DNA of 64,000 nt from CAVRGQ01 sp963720785. Its GTDB lineage: Bacteria > Actinomycetota > Acidimicrobiia > IMCC26256 > DASPTH01. Below the pieces are notes generated by a model. It was given only the letters and a program-made list of their open reading frames with translations. It was not told the origin of the DNA and did no database searches. Of this stretch, positions 1-8,548 are shown piece by piece. The position numbers and the translations under genes were made by a program. The stretch covers positions 1,116,001 to 1,180,000 of the forward strand of contig CAVRGQ010000004.1 in NCBI GenBank assembly GCA_963720785.1, read 5' to 3'. The first letter of the stretch is position 1; every line of letters starts with the position of its first letter.

Positions 1-423
1 CTGCTGCTCAAGTCGCTCGAGGGCTACTACGTCTTCGTGCAGTTCTCCAGCTTCGAGTCGGGGACGCCTGCGATCAAGCAGATGCTCAGCGACGTCGAGT
101 CGTTCAAGCCGGGAACGCCGCAGACGATCGGCCTCGTCGGTGGCTACTACGCAGCCGACATGTTCGTGCAGGCGGTCAAGGCGGCCCTGAAGACGAACAA
201 GACGCTGACGACCGCATCGATCCAGAAGGCGATGGCGAAGTTCTCGTACACCGTGAAGGGAGCGATCGGTCCCACCACGTGGCCGAGCGCGCTGTCGATC
301 GGCAACGGGTGCGCCACGTTGCTCTACGACGACGGCACGGCGTTCAGCATCTCGCAGCCGTACACCTGCTCCACCGACTACGCAAAGATGAACTCGAAGT
401 ACAAGGGTGGGTTCCCGAAGTGA
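1..423 (+). CDS. Branched-chain amino-acid-type ABC transporter substrate-binding protein, C-terminal part
   Basis: This is the 3' end of a periplasmic or lipid-anchored solute receptor of the Leu/Ile/Val-binding type; the reading frame is open from the first base, so the start lies outside the window. The visible 140 residues hold the last alpha/beta lobe, with a G-Y-Y-A-A-D-M segment near base 150 where this family typically has its late helix, and a C-terminal pair of cysteines in the final 40 residues that could form a disulfide. Fold-type I binding proteins end in this manner. The ligand cannot be told from this part. A strong hairpin follows the stop, so this is probably the last gene of its operon. 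Confidence 0.7.
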   Translation: MLLKSLEGYYVFVQFSSFESGTPAIKQMLSDVESFKPGTPQTIGLVGGYYAADMFVQAVKAALKTNKTLTTASIQKAMAKFSYTVKGAIGPTTWPSALSIGNGCATLLYDDGTAFSISQPYTCSTDYAKMNSKYKGGFPK

Positions 424-460
424 CGTCGTAGCGACATCAGCGACGCAACTGCTCGTGCGA

Positions 461-487
461 CGGGGCGGCCCTCGGGGCCGCCCCGTT
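461..487. terminator. Bidirectional intrinsic-type terminator hairpin
   Basis: Perfect 10-bp stem CGGGGCGGCC (461-470) with GGCCGCCCCG (476-485) and a CTCGG loop, placed between the convergent binding-protein gene and the marR gene. The following T-tract is short (TT), so it may act with Rho or in both directions. Confidence 0.7.
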
Positions 488-509
488 CGCGTCTCGGGAC
501 GCGTGCTTC

Positions 510-1040
510 CTACTCGCCGTCGAAGTCGCCGGAGGCGGCGCGCAGCTTGCGCAGAATCGTGAACAGCTGGCGCAGCTCGCGGTCGCTGAGCGGCACGATC
601 GAGAACACCTCGTCGTTGAGCACCTTGCCCGCGCGCTTCGCGACGCGGCGGCCCTCGGGGGTCAGCGCGGCAAGCGTGGCCCGCCGGTCGGTGGGGTGCG
701 CCTCCCTGCTGACGAAGCCCTGGGCCTCGAGCCGGTCGACCGCGTTGGTGACGCTGGCCGGGTGCACCTGGAGACGCACGCCGATCTTGCCGAGCGGCAG
801 CCGCCCGTCGCGGGTGAACGACAGCAGCGTGAGCACCTCGAACCGGGCGAAGGTGAGCTCGAACGGTGCGAGCAGGGCGTCGATGCGCGTACGGAACAGC
901 TGCTCGGCCCGCACCACGGAGGTGATCGCGGCCATGCCGTCGGCGGCATCGTCCCAGCCGTGGTCGACCCACTGACGGTGGGCCTCCTGGATGGGGTCGA
1001 AGCCGAGCGGGCGGGGCACGGGGCGGAGCCTATCGACCAT
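510..1040 (-). CDS. MarR-family transcriptional regulator, divergent from icmF
   Basis: 176-residue winged-helix regulator. After a ~35-residue N-terminal extension comes the usual MarR order: dimerisation helix, helix-turn-helix around residues 75-105 (L-P-L-G-K-I-G-V-R-L, then H-P-A-S-V-T-N-A-V-D-R-L-E-A-Q-G-F-V), and a wing with the family signature D-R-R-A at about residue 119. The start ATG at 1040 is supported by divergence from the mutase gene. A palindrome in the 60-bp gap at 1080-1099 is a natural operator, so the protein probably controls the mutase gene and itself. The effector is unknown; an acyl-CoA or carboxylic acid would fit the neighbour. Confidence 0.85.
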   Translation of the reverse strand: MVDRLRPVPRPLGFDPIQEAHRQWVDHGWDDAADGMAAITSVVRAEQLFRTRIDALLAPFELTFARFEVLTLLSFTRDGRLPLGKIGVRLQVHPASVTNAVDRLEAQGFVSREAHPTDRRATLAALTPEGRRVAKRAGKVLNDEVFSIVPLSDRELRQLFTILRKLRAASGDFDGE

Positions 1041-1079
1041 TAGGCAGTGCCCTCGGGAATGGCCCGCGGGTGATGGCCA

Positions 1080-1099
1080 ATAGTTGGAGGTTCAACTAT
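1080..1099. promoter_or_regulatory. Candidate MarR operator overlapping the icmF ribosome-binding site
   Basis: Inverted repeat ATAGTTG (1080-1086), six-base spacer, CAACTAT (1093-1099). It ends one base before the GTG start at 1101 and encloses the Shine-Dalgarno GGAGG at 1086-1090, so protein binding would sit on the extreme 5' end of the transcript. Binding by the adjacent MarR protein is inferred. Confidence 0.55.
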
Positions 1100-1100
1100 C

Positions 1101-4100
1101 GTGCGTCAAATGGAACTGCCGATGAAACCGGGTGCGTCGGCGCCCCGCCGCTTCGTGACCGCGGCGAGCCTCTTCGACGGCCACGACGCCGCCATCAACA
1201 TCATCCGGCGCATGCTCCAGGCGCAGGGCGCGGAGGTGGTGCACCTCGGCCACGACCGCTCGGTCGACGACGTCGTGAACGCCGCGCTCGAGGAGGACGT
1301 GCACGGCGTGGCGGTGAGCTCCTACCAGGGCGGTCATGTCGAGTACCTCACGTATCTCGTCGAGCGCCTGCGCGAGGTCGGTCTGGGTCACGTGCGCGTG
1401 TTCGCCGGCGGGGGCGGGGTGATCGTTCGCGAAGAGATCGATCTGCTCCAGGCGCGCGGCGTCACCCGGGTGTTCTCGCCCGACGACGGCCGTGCCCTCG
1501 GCCTGCAGGGCATGATCCGCGAGATGGTCGACGCGTGCGACGTCGACCTCGCGACCGAGTGGGTACCCACGGTCGACGACCTGGCGGGCGGATCCTCGGG
1601 CGCCTTGGCCCGCACGATCACGTTGCTCGAGGGCGGCGTGCTCGGCGACGACGCGCGCGTGGAGTTCCAGCAGGCCGCGGACGCGTCGAGCCGTCCCGGT
1701 GCTCGGAATCACCGGTACCGGGGGCGCGGGAAAGTCGTCGCTCACCGACGAACTGGTGCGCCGCTTCCGCATCGACCAGGAGGACAAGCTTCGCATCGCG
1801 ATCCTGGCGGTCGACCCCACGCGTCGCCGCAGCGGTGGCGCACTCCTCGGCGACCGCATCCGCATGAACGCGATCGACGCGCCCAACGTGTACTTCCGCT
1901 CCCTCGCCACACGCGACGCGGCGCGCGAGCTCCCCGAGGCGATGCCCGACGCGGTCGCGGCCTGCGCAGCGTGGGGCGCCGACGTCGTGATCGTGGAGAC
2001 GCCGGGAATCGGCCAGGGCGACTCGGCGGTCACGGCCCTCGCCGACGTGGCGCTCTTCGTGATGACGCCCGAGTTCGGTGCCGCGACGCAGCTCGAGAAG
2101 ATCGACATGCTCGACTTTGCCGACGTGGTCGCGATCAACAAGTTCGAGCGGCGTGGCGCCGACGACGCGCTGCGTTCCGTCCGCCGCCAGATCGCCCGCA
2201 ACCACGAGCGTCAGCACGACGACCCCGAGACCCTGCCCGTGTTCGGCACCGTCGCGGCCCGCTTCAACGACGACGGCGTCACCGCGCTGTACCACGAGCT
2301 GCGCGCGCGAGCTCGCGCGCCACGGGCTCGACGTGTCGGACGGCGTGCTCGCACCGGTCGCGGGGAAGGTGTCCACGCACCGTGGGCAGCTCATCCCCGG
2401 CGCCCGCACGCGCTATCTCGCCGAGATCGCCGAGTTGGTGCACGACTACCACGCGCACACCGAAGCGCAGGTCGACGCGGTGCGTCGTCGCCAGCACGTC
2501 GCTGCGACCGAAGCGATGCTGGTCGACAAGGGAACCGATCCGGGTCCGCTGGCCGCGCTCCGTGCAGTGGTCGATGATGCGGTGGCGCCCACGACCGACG
2601 AACTCCTCGCCGACTGGGACCGCCTCGACGACGTGCTCGCCGCCGACGACCGCCCGCCCGCCGAGTCGCTCTCGGGCCTGGTCGTGCCGCGGATCGCCCG
2701 TCCGCACTTCGTCGACCAGGGTGAGCAGCTGCGCTGGTTGCGCGAGGAGCACCTGCCCGGGCACTTCCCGTTCACCGCCGGAGTGTTCCCGTACCGCCGC
2801 GCCGACGAGGACCCGGCCCGCATGTTCGCGGGGGAGGGCGGCCCGGCCCGCACCAACCGGCGCTTCCACCTGCTCGCCGAGGGCCAGCCCGCCACCCGGC
2901 TGTCCACCGCCTTCGACTCCGTCACCCTCTACGGGCGCGACCCCGACGAACGGCCCGACGTCTACGGGAAGGTCGGCACCTCCGGCGTGTCGGTCGCCAC
3001 CCTCGACGACATGAAGACGCTCTACGCGGGCTTCGACCTCTGCGACCCGTCGACCTCCGTGTCGATGACCATCAACGGCCCGGCGCCCACGATCCTCGCG
3101 ATGTTCCTGGTGACCGCGATCGACCAGCAACTCGACCGCTTCCGCGAGCGCGAGGGCCGCGAGCCCACCGCCGACGAAGCGAGCGAGGTGCGCGAGTGGG
3201 TGCTGCGCAACGTGCGGGGCACGGTGCAGGCCGACATCCTCAAGGAGGATCAGGGCCAGAACACGTGCATCTTCTCCACCGAGTTCGCGCTCGGGATGAT
3301 GGCCGACATCCAGGAGTGGTTCGTCGCGCACGAGGTGCGCCGGTACTACTCCGTGTCGATCAGCGGCTACCACATCGCCGAGGCGGGCGCGAACCCGATC
3401 AGCCAGCTCGCGTTCACCCTCGCCAACGGCTTCACCTACGTGGAGGCGTATCTGGCGCGCGGCATGGACGTCGACGACTTCGCGCCGAACTTCTCCTTCT
3501 TCTTCTCCAACGGCATGGACCCCGAGTACACGGTGCTGGGTCGCGTCGCCCGGCGGATCTGGGCCATCGCGATGCGCGACCGCTACGGCGCGAGCGAGCG
3601 GTCGCAGAAGCTCAAGTACCACATCCAGACGAGCGGTCGGTCCCTGCACGCGCAGGAGATGGCGTTCAACGACATCCGCACAACGCTGCAGGCGCTGTGC
3701 GCGCTCTACGACAACGCCAACAGCCTGCACACCAACGCGTACGACGAAGCCGTCACCACGCCCACCGACGCCTCGGTGCGCCGCGCCCTCGCGATCCAAC
3801 TCGTCATCAACCGCGAGTGGGGCCTCTCGGCCAACGACAACCCGCTGCAGGGTTCGTTCGTGGTGGAGGAGCTCACCGCGTTGGTGGAGGAGGCGGTGCT
3901 CGCGGAGCTCGAACGCATCAGCGAGCGGGGCGGTGTGCTCGGTGCGATGGAGACGGGCTACCAGCGCGGCCGCATTCAGGACGAGTCGATGCTGTACGAG
4001 CAGCGCAAGCACGACGGCTCACTGCCGATCATCGGGGTGAACACCTTCCTCGACCCGGCCGGGGGCGAGACACCCGGCGGCATCGAGCTGCGCCGCAGCG

Positions 4101-4315
4101 ACGACGCGGAGAAGCGCGACCAGCTCAGCCGCCTCCGCGACTTCCAGGCGCGCCACGCCGCCGAGCGGCCCGCTGCCCTCGCGCGCCTACGTGACGCCGC
4201 GCTCGCCGGCGACAACCTGTTCGAGGTACTGGTCGACGCGGTGCGCTGCTGCACCCTGGGCGAGATCACGAACGCGCTGTTCGAGGTGGGCGGTCGCTTC
4301 CGGCGCAACGTGTGA
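1101..4315 (+). CDS. icmF: Fused B12-dependent acyl-CoA mutase with G-protein chaperone (IcmF type), two frameshifts
   Basis: IcmF enzymes isomerise isobutyryl-CoA/n-butyryl-CoA (some also isovaleryl/pivalyl-CoA) with adenosylcobalamin, and the inserted MeaB-like GTPase protects and loads the cofactor. Domain order here is the IcmF order: N-terminal B12-binding domain (D-G-H-D-A-A-I with the cobalt-ligand His, residues ~25-31), GTPase (P-loop G-T-G-G-A-G-K-S-S near 1711, V-D-P-T, E-T-P-G-I near 1998, N-K-F-E near 2140), linker, then the substrate-binding barrel and C-terminal H-I-A-E-A-G-A-N and N-D-N-P-L-Q motifs. The frame changes between about 1650 and 1693, and again at about 2308, where one surplus base in a GCGCGCGA run breaks L-R-A / E-L-A-R. 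Both breaks are in linkers or conserved segments and look like indel errors. Adjacent coaA fits CoA-thioester metabolism. True pseudogenisation cannot be excluded. Confidence 0.85.
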
Positions 4316-4346
4316 ACCTCCGCGTGTGAACGCGTAACGTGCCGCC

Positions 4347-5197
4347 GTGGCCGACGCGAGACCGTTCCAGACCTTCGAGCGCGCCGAGTGGACTTCCCGG
4401 GGGAGGCGCGGCGGGACCCCCGGGTCGCGCTGCCGGAGTGGCCCGAGGCCCCCGGCGAGCTCACCGCGGCCGACTTCGCCGAGGTGTACGCGCCCCTCGC
4501 CGACCTCGTCGCCGACCTGATCGAGCAGCGGGCCGCCGCCCGCGGGCACGACGGCACCTTCCTCGTGTGGATCACCGGTTCGGTCGCGGTGGGCAAGAGC
4601 ACCTCGGCCCGGGCGCTCGCCACCCTCCTCGAATCGCACGAGCGCGTCGGCGCGGTGGCGCGGGTCCCCATCGACGGTTTCCTCTTCCCGAACCGCGAGT
4701 TGGTGGCCCGCGGGATCATGGAGCGCAAGGGGTTCCCCGAGAGCTTCGACACCGCCCGGCTGCAGGCGTTCCTCGACGCGCTGCACTCGGGCGAGCCCGA
4801 GCTGCGGGCTCCCGTCTACTCCCACGAGCTCTACGACGTCACCGACGAGGAGCTCGTGGTGCGCGACGCGACGGTTGCGGTGCTCGAAGGGCTCCCGATC
4901 GTGGAGCAGCCCATCGACCTCGCGCTGTACCTCGATGCCGACGAGGCCGACATCGAGGCCTGGTACATCGAGCGCTTCCTCCGGCTGCGCGGTGACGCGC
5001 TCGAGGATGACCAGTCGTTCTTCCGCATGTTCGCGGGGATGGAGCAGCCCGACGCGGTGGCCGTCGCCCGCCAGGTGTGGACCGAGATCAACCTGGTGAA
5101 CCTGCGCCAGCACATCGCGCCGGCCCGCGACCGGGCCGACGTCGTGCTCGAGAAGGGACCCGACCACGCGGTCCGCCGTGTTCACCTGCGACACTGA
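4347..5197 (+). CDS. coaA: Type I pantothenate kinase (CoaA), probable frameshift near the start
   Basis: ATP-dependent phosphorylation of pantothenate, first step of coenzyme A synthesis, in the cytosol. The P-loop I-T-G-S-V-A-V-G-K-S-T-S (about 4572) is the CoaA version, followed by R-V-P-I-D-G-F and F-P-N-R-E-L and the C-terminal F-R-M-F-A-G segment. CoaA proteins normally open with P-F-x-x-F-x-R-x-x-W; exactly that (P-F-Q-T-F-E-R-A-E-W) is encoded from GTG 4347 but in another frame than the rest, so a missing base near 4390 is likely. An annotation taking GTG 4388 as start would lose these residues. It follows icmF by 31 bases, consistent with a shared role in CoA-ester metabolism. Confidence 0.85.
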
Positions 5198-5224
5198 CCG
5201 GCACACGAACGGGGGAGAAGATCG

Positions 5225-6049
5225 ATGGCGACCGACACGGAACTGGTGGACATGCTCGACGAGGTGTGGACCTCGATCGAGACCGTCGGTGCGGGCCTCA
5301 CCGAGGACCAGTGGCACACGGGCACCGAGTGCCCCGGGTGGACGGTGCAGGACAACCTCGTCCACATCACCGCGCTCGAGGCGATGAGCATCGGGAAGAA
5401 CCTCCCCGTGGCCGAGCTCCCCGACGACCTCCCGCACGTGAAGAACGACTTCGGCCGCACCAACGAGCAGTGGATCGAGTCGCGCCGTTCGTGGAGCGGT
5501 GCGGCCGCGCTCGCCGAGTTCCACGACATCACCCGTGAGCGCATCGCCGGCCTGCGCGCTCTCGACGAAGCCGGCTTCGGGGGCGACTCGTGGACGCCCC
5601 AGGGCCCGGGCACCGTGCGCACGCTGCTGCCGTTCCGCATCTTCGACTCGTGGGTGCACGAGCAGGACATCCGCCGCGCGCTCGGGACGCCCGGCAACCT
5701 CGACTCCGCGTCGGCCGCGCACGCGCTCGGGATGATGGCGGGCCCGATGGCGTTCGTGGTGGGGAAGAAGACGGGGGCGCCCGACGGTTCCACCGTCGTG
5801 TTCTCGCTGCAGGGCCCCCTCGCCCGCAACCTCGTGATTGCGGTGCAGGACGGCCGCGCCAAGTTGGTCGACGGCGGGGATGCCGCCGCCGACCCCACCG
5901 TGGTGCTCACGATGGGCACCGAGACCTTCGCCCGGCTCGCGGCCGGCCGCATCGACGCGGCGGCGACCGTCGCCGCGGGCGACGTCACGTTCACCGGCGA
6001 CGCCGCCCTCGGGCGGCGCATCGTCGAGAACCTCAACTACCTGTTCTGA
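5225..6049 (+). CDS. Maleylpyruvate isomerase-family (mycothiol-dependent, TIGR03083-like) protein
   Basis: 274-residue protein of the actinobacterial MDMPI/DinB-like group. The N-terminal four-helix bundle carries the family pattern C-P-G-W-T-V-Q-D-N-L-V-H (residues ~38-49), and H-E-Q-D-I-R at about residue 145 gives the second set of metal-binding residues. A C-terminal SCP2-like/MDMPI domain follows. Some members are mycothiol-dependent isomerases or transferases, but most have no known substrate, so the reaction is not assigned. The start ATG at 5225 lies 6 bases after GGGGGAG-type purine-rich sequence. It is the third gene of a same-strand run with icmF and coaA. Confidence 0.75.
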   Translation: MATDTELVDMLDEVWTSIETVGAGLTEDQWHTGTECPGWTVQDNLVHITALEAMSIGKNLPVAELPDDLPHVKNDFGRTNEQWIESRRSWSGAAALAEFHDITRERIAGLRALDEAGFGGDSWTPQGPGTVRTLLPFRIFDSWVHEQDIRRALGTPGNLDSASAAHALGMMAGPMAFVVGKKTGAPDGSTVVFSLQGPLARNLVIAVQDGRAKLVDGGDAAADPTVVLTMGTETFARLAAGRIDAAATVAAGDVTFTGDAALGRRIVENLNYLF

Positions 6050-6060
6050 GGAGCACCGCC

Positions 6061-7059
6061 ATGGACCTGGTCACCAACGTCGTACAGGGCGCCAACGCCG
6101 AGCGGCTGCTGCTCCTCCTGCACGGGTACGGCGCCGACGAGCGCGACCTGGGCGGCCTGCTGCCCTACCTCGACCCGGAGGGCCACTTCGTCACCGTGTT
6201 GCCGCGCGGCCCCATCGCCGCGCCACCCGGCTTCTCGTGGTTCGACCTGATGAGCGAGGACCCCGAGGTCGCGCAACAGGGTTTCGTCGACGCGCTCGAC
6301 GCGGTCGACGACCTCCTCGACCAGGTGTGCGAGGAGCACGGCATGGCCCGCACCGACGCGGTCGTCGGCGGGTTCTCCCAGGGCGGTGGCATCGCGCTCG
6401 CGTTGGCGCTGGGGTCGAGCGACAAGCCCCGGCCCGCCGCGGTGCTGGCGATGAGCCCGTTCATCCCGTTCGACCCGGCCGCGGTCGACTGGGAGGCGGC
6501 AGGTGAGGTCGCGGTGCTCCTGCAGCACGGCACCGAGGACCCGATGGTGAAGCCGCTCGGCACCCGTCGCTTCGCCGAGGTGCTCGCCGACCGTGGCGTG
6601 CCCGTGGTGCTCGGCGAGTTCCCGATGGGCCACGAGGTGAGCATGGAGAGCATCACCCAGGCCCAGGGCTGGCTCGACGCCGTCCGGGCGGGGGAGCGGC
6701 CGGCGCCGCCCATCCCCGAGCCGCCGGCGGAGGGCCCGGTCAAGGCGGTCACCACGGCCACCTGGGAGGCCGAGGTGCTGCGCTCCGAGATCCCGGTGAT
6801 CGTCGACTTCTGGGCGCCCTGGTGCGGCCCCTGCCGGCAGGTGGGTCCGGTGGTCGAGCAGATCGCCCAGATGCGCCAGGGCTCCTACAAGGTCGTGAAG
6901 GTCAACATCGACGAGGAACCCTCACTGGCGCAGGAGTACGACGTGCAGAGCATCCCGCTCATCGGCCTGTTCCGCAACGGTCGCATGGAGCGTGCCGCCC
7001 TCGGGGCCAAGCCCCGCCCGCAGCTCGAGGCCGAGCTCGGGATGCTGGTCATCCCGTAG
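6061..7059 (+). CDS. Carboxylesterase-thioredoxin fusion protein
   Basis: 332 residues in a single uninterrupted frame with two domains. Residues 1-210 are an alpha/beta hydrolase of the phospholipase/carboxylesterase type: L-L-L-H-G-Y-G-A-D, nucleophile elbow G-F-S-Q-G-G (about residue 110), Asp in H-G-T-E-D-P and His in M-G-H-E-V. A proline-rich linker (P-A-P-P-I-P-E-P-P) leads to a thioredoxin domain with the active site W-C-G-P-C at about residue 259 and a cis-proline region S-I-P-L-I. No signal peptide is seen, so it is probably cytosolic. The ATG at 6061 follows GAGGAG at good spacing. The fusion is unusual; the thioredoxin half could regulate or reduce the hydrolase or a shared partner. 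A hidden frame error joining two genes is possible but no alternative stop is seen. Confidence 0.8.
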   Translation: MDLVTNVVQGANAERLLLLLHGYGADERDLGGLLPYLDPEGHFVTVLPRGPIAAPPGFSWFDLMSEDPEVAQQGFVDALDAVDDLLDQVCEEHGMARTDAVVGGFSQGGGIALALALGSSDKPRPAAVLAMSPFIPFDPAAVDWEAAGEVAVLLQHGTEDPMVKPLGTRRFAEVLADRGVPVVLGEFPMGHEVSMESITQAQGWLDAVRAGERPAPPIPEPPAEGPVKAVTTATWEAEVLRSEIPVIVDFWAPWCGPCRQVGPVVEQIAQMRQGSYKVVKVNIDEEPSLAQEYDVQSIPLIGLFRNGRMERAALGAKPRPQLEAELGMLVIP

Positions 7060-7207
7060 CGCTCCTGGGCCGCCCGAGGCGCCCTACCAGAGGCCGAACC
7101 GGGGGCCGAATTGGGGGTCGGGAAGCAGGGGGCCCGAATCTCCACTAGCATTTCGGATGCCGAGGAACGGCACTCAGTCGGGCCCGGTACTACGAAGGAT
7201 ATTTGCA

Positions 7208-7408
7208 GTGGCAACAGGAACAGTGAAGTGGTTCAACGGTGAGAAGGGCTTCGGGTTCATCGCTCGCGAGCAGGGCGACGATGTGTTCGTCCACTTCTCG
7301 GCCATTCAGGGCGACGGTTACAAGACCCTCGAAGAGGGTCAGCGCGTCGAGTTCGACGTGGGCCCCGGTCGCAAGGGCGAAGAGGCGCAGAACGTTCGCG
7401 TCGTCTGA
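7208..7408 (+). CDS. Cold-shock protein (CspA family)
   Basis: 66-residue single cold-shock domain, an RNA/ssDNA chaperone. Both RNA-binding motifs are intact: K-G-F-G-F-I (RNP1) and V-F-V-H-F (RNP2), preceded by the usual T-V-K-W-F-N. The GTG at 7208 is chosen because it gives the canonical N terminus M-A-T-G-T-V-K-W-F and follows GAAGGA. A long leader without genes lies upstream, as is common for csp genes, and a terminator hairpin follows the stop. Confidence 0.93.
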   Translation: MATGTVKWFNGEKGFGFIAREQGDDVFVHFSAIQGDGYKTLEEGQRVEFDVGPGRKGEEAQNVRVV

Positions 7409-7430
7409 CACTCGCTCCAAGTAATCCGTC

Positions 7431-7458
7431 GTGGCCGGGCTTTCACGCCCGGCCACTT
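7431..7458. terminator. Terminator hairpin after csp
   Basis: Perfect 10-bp stem GTGGCCGGGC (7431-7440) and GCCCGGCCAC (7447-7456) with a TTTCAC loop, between the convergent csp and selD genes. Only TT follows the stem. Confidence 0.7.
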
Positions 7459-7501
7459 CGCGTTCCGGGCCAGTTGGTGAGTGCTCGGAGCGATCGGGCG
7501 C

Positions 7502-8548
7502 CTAGACCACGGTGACGGTGCCGGGCGCGCCGGCCCGGCAGTGTCCGACCACCGCAGCGGCCGGTGTGCCGCGGGTTTCGAGCTCGCGGACGAGGTCGTC
7601 GACGGCATCCGGATCGACCGCCAGCAGGAGGCCCCCCGACGTCTGCGCGTCGGCGAGGAGCAGCTGCTCGTCGAGCGGGAGCGCACCCCAGTCGACGGTG
7701 TCGCTCACGAACGCATGGTTGCGCTGCGTGCCGCCGGCGACCATGCCCGCGGCCACGAGCTCGCGCACCCCGTCGATCACGGGCACCGCGTCGGCGAGCA
7801 CGTCGGCCGCGAGTCCGGATCCCGCGAGCATCTCGCGCAGGTGACCGAGCAGGCCGAAGCCGGTGACGTCGGTGGCCGCGTGCACGGCGTCGCCGACGGC
7901 GAGCGCGGCATCACGGGCGCCGGCGTTCAGGGTGGTCATGAGTCGCACCGCCTCGGCGAGCAGTTCGGCTGACCCTGCCTCCCGCTTCACCGCGGTGGAG
8001 ATCACGCCCAGACCGATCGGCTTGGTGAGCACCAGCGCGTCGCCCACGCGGGCGCTGCGGTTGGTGAGGACTTTCGCCGGGTCGACGGTGCCGACCACTG
8101 CGAGGCCGAACTTGGGCTCGGTGTCGTCGATCGAGTGACCACCACCCACGAGGGCGCCGGCCTCGCGCACCACGTCGCCGCCACCGTCGAGCACTCGGGC
8201 GAGCAGCTCGAAGGGCAGACCCTCGCGGGGCCACGCCACGAGGTTCAACGCGAGGAGGGGCGCGCCACCCATCGTGTACACGTCGGAGAGTGCGTTGGTG
8301 GCGGCGATGCGACCCCAGTCGTAGGCGTCGTCGACGATCGGCGTGAAGAAGTCGGTGGTGACGACCACCGCGAGGTCGTCACGCAGGCGGTAGACCGCCG
8401 CGTCGTCCGAGGTGTCGAAGCCGACGAGGAGGTTCGGGTCGTCCGGGGCCGAGGTGGCGCGGACGAGCCCGAGGACGGTCCGCAGGTCGGCGGGGGAGAG
8501 CTTGCAGGCGCAGCCCGCGCCGTGCGAGAACTGTGTGAGGCGGATCAA
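7502..8548 (-). CDS. selD: Selenide, water dikinase (selenophosphate synthase)
   Basis: Makes selenophosphate from selenide and ATP, the selenium donor for selenocysteine and selenouridine. 348 residues. The N-terminal glycine-rich loop has the catalytic pair in G-A-G-C-A-C-K-L-S-P (Cys and Lys, residues ~11-16), with Cys rather than selenocysteine. V-T-T-D-F-F-T-P, A-T-N-A-L-S-D-V-Y and G-G-G-H-S-I follow in the order expected of the PurM-like fold. The TTG start at 8548 is inferred: it overlaps the stop of the upstream endopeptidase gene by four bases and leaves the usual short N terminus. No SelA, SelB, tRNA-Sec or selenouridine synthase is visible here. Confidence 0.88.
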   Translation of the reverse strand: MIRLTQFSHGAGCACKLSPADLRTVLGLVRATSAPDDPNLLVGFDTSDDAAVYRLRDDLAVVVTTDFFTPIVDDAYDWGRIAATNALSDVYTMGGAPLLALNLVAWPREGLPFELLARVLDGGGDVVREAGALVGGGHSIDDTEPKFGLAVVGTVDPAKVLTNRSARVGDALVLTKPIGLGVISTAVKREAGSAELLAEAVRLMTTLNAGARDAALAVGDAVHAATDVTGFGLLGHLREMLAGSGLAADVLADAVPVIDGVRELVAAGMVAGGTQRNHAFVSDTVDWGALPLDEQLLLADAQTSGGLLLAVDPDAVDDLVRELETRGTPAAAVVGHCRAGAPGTVTVV

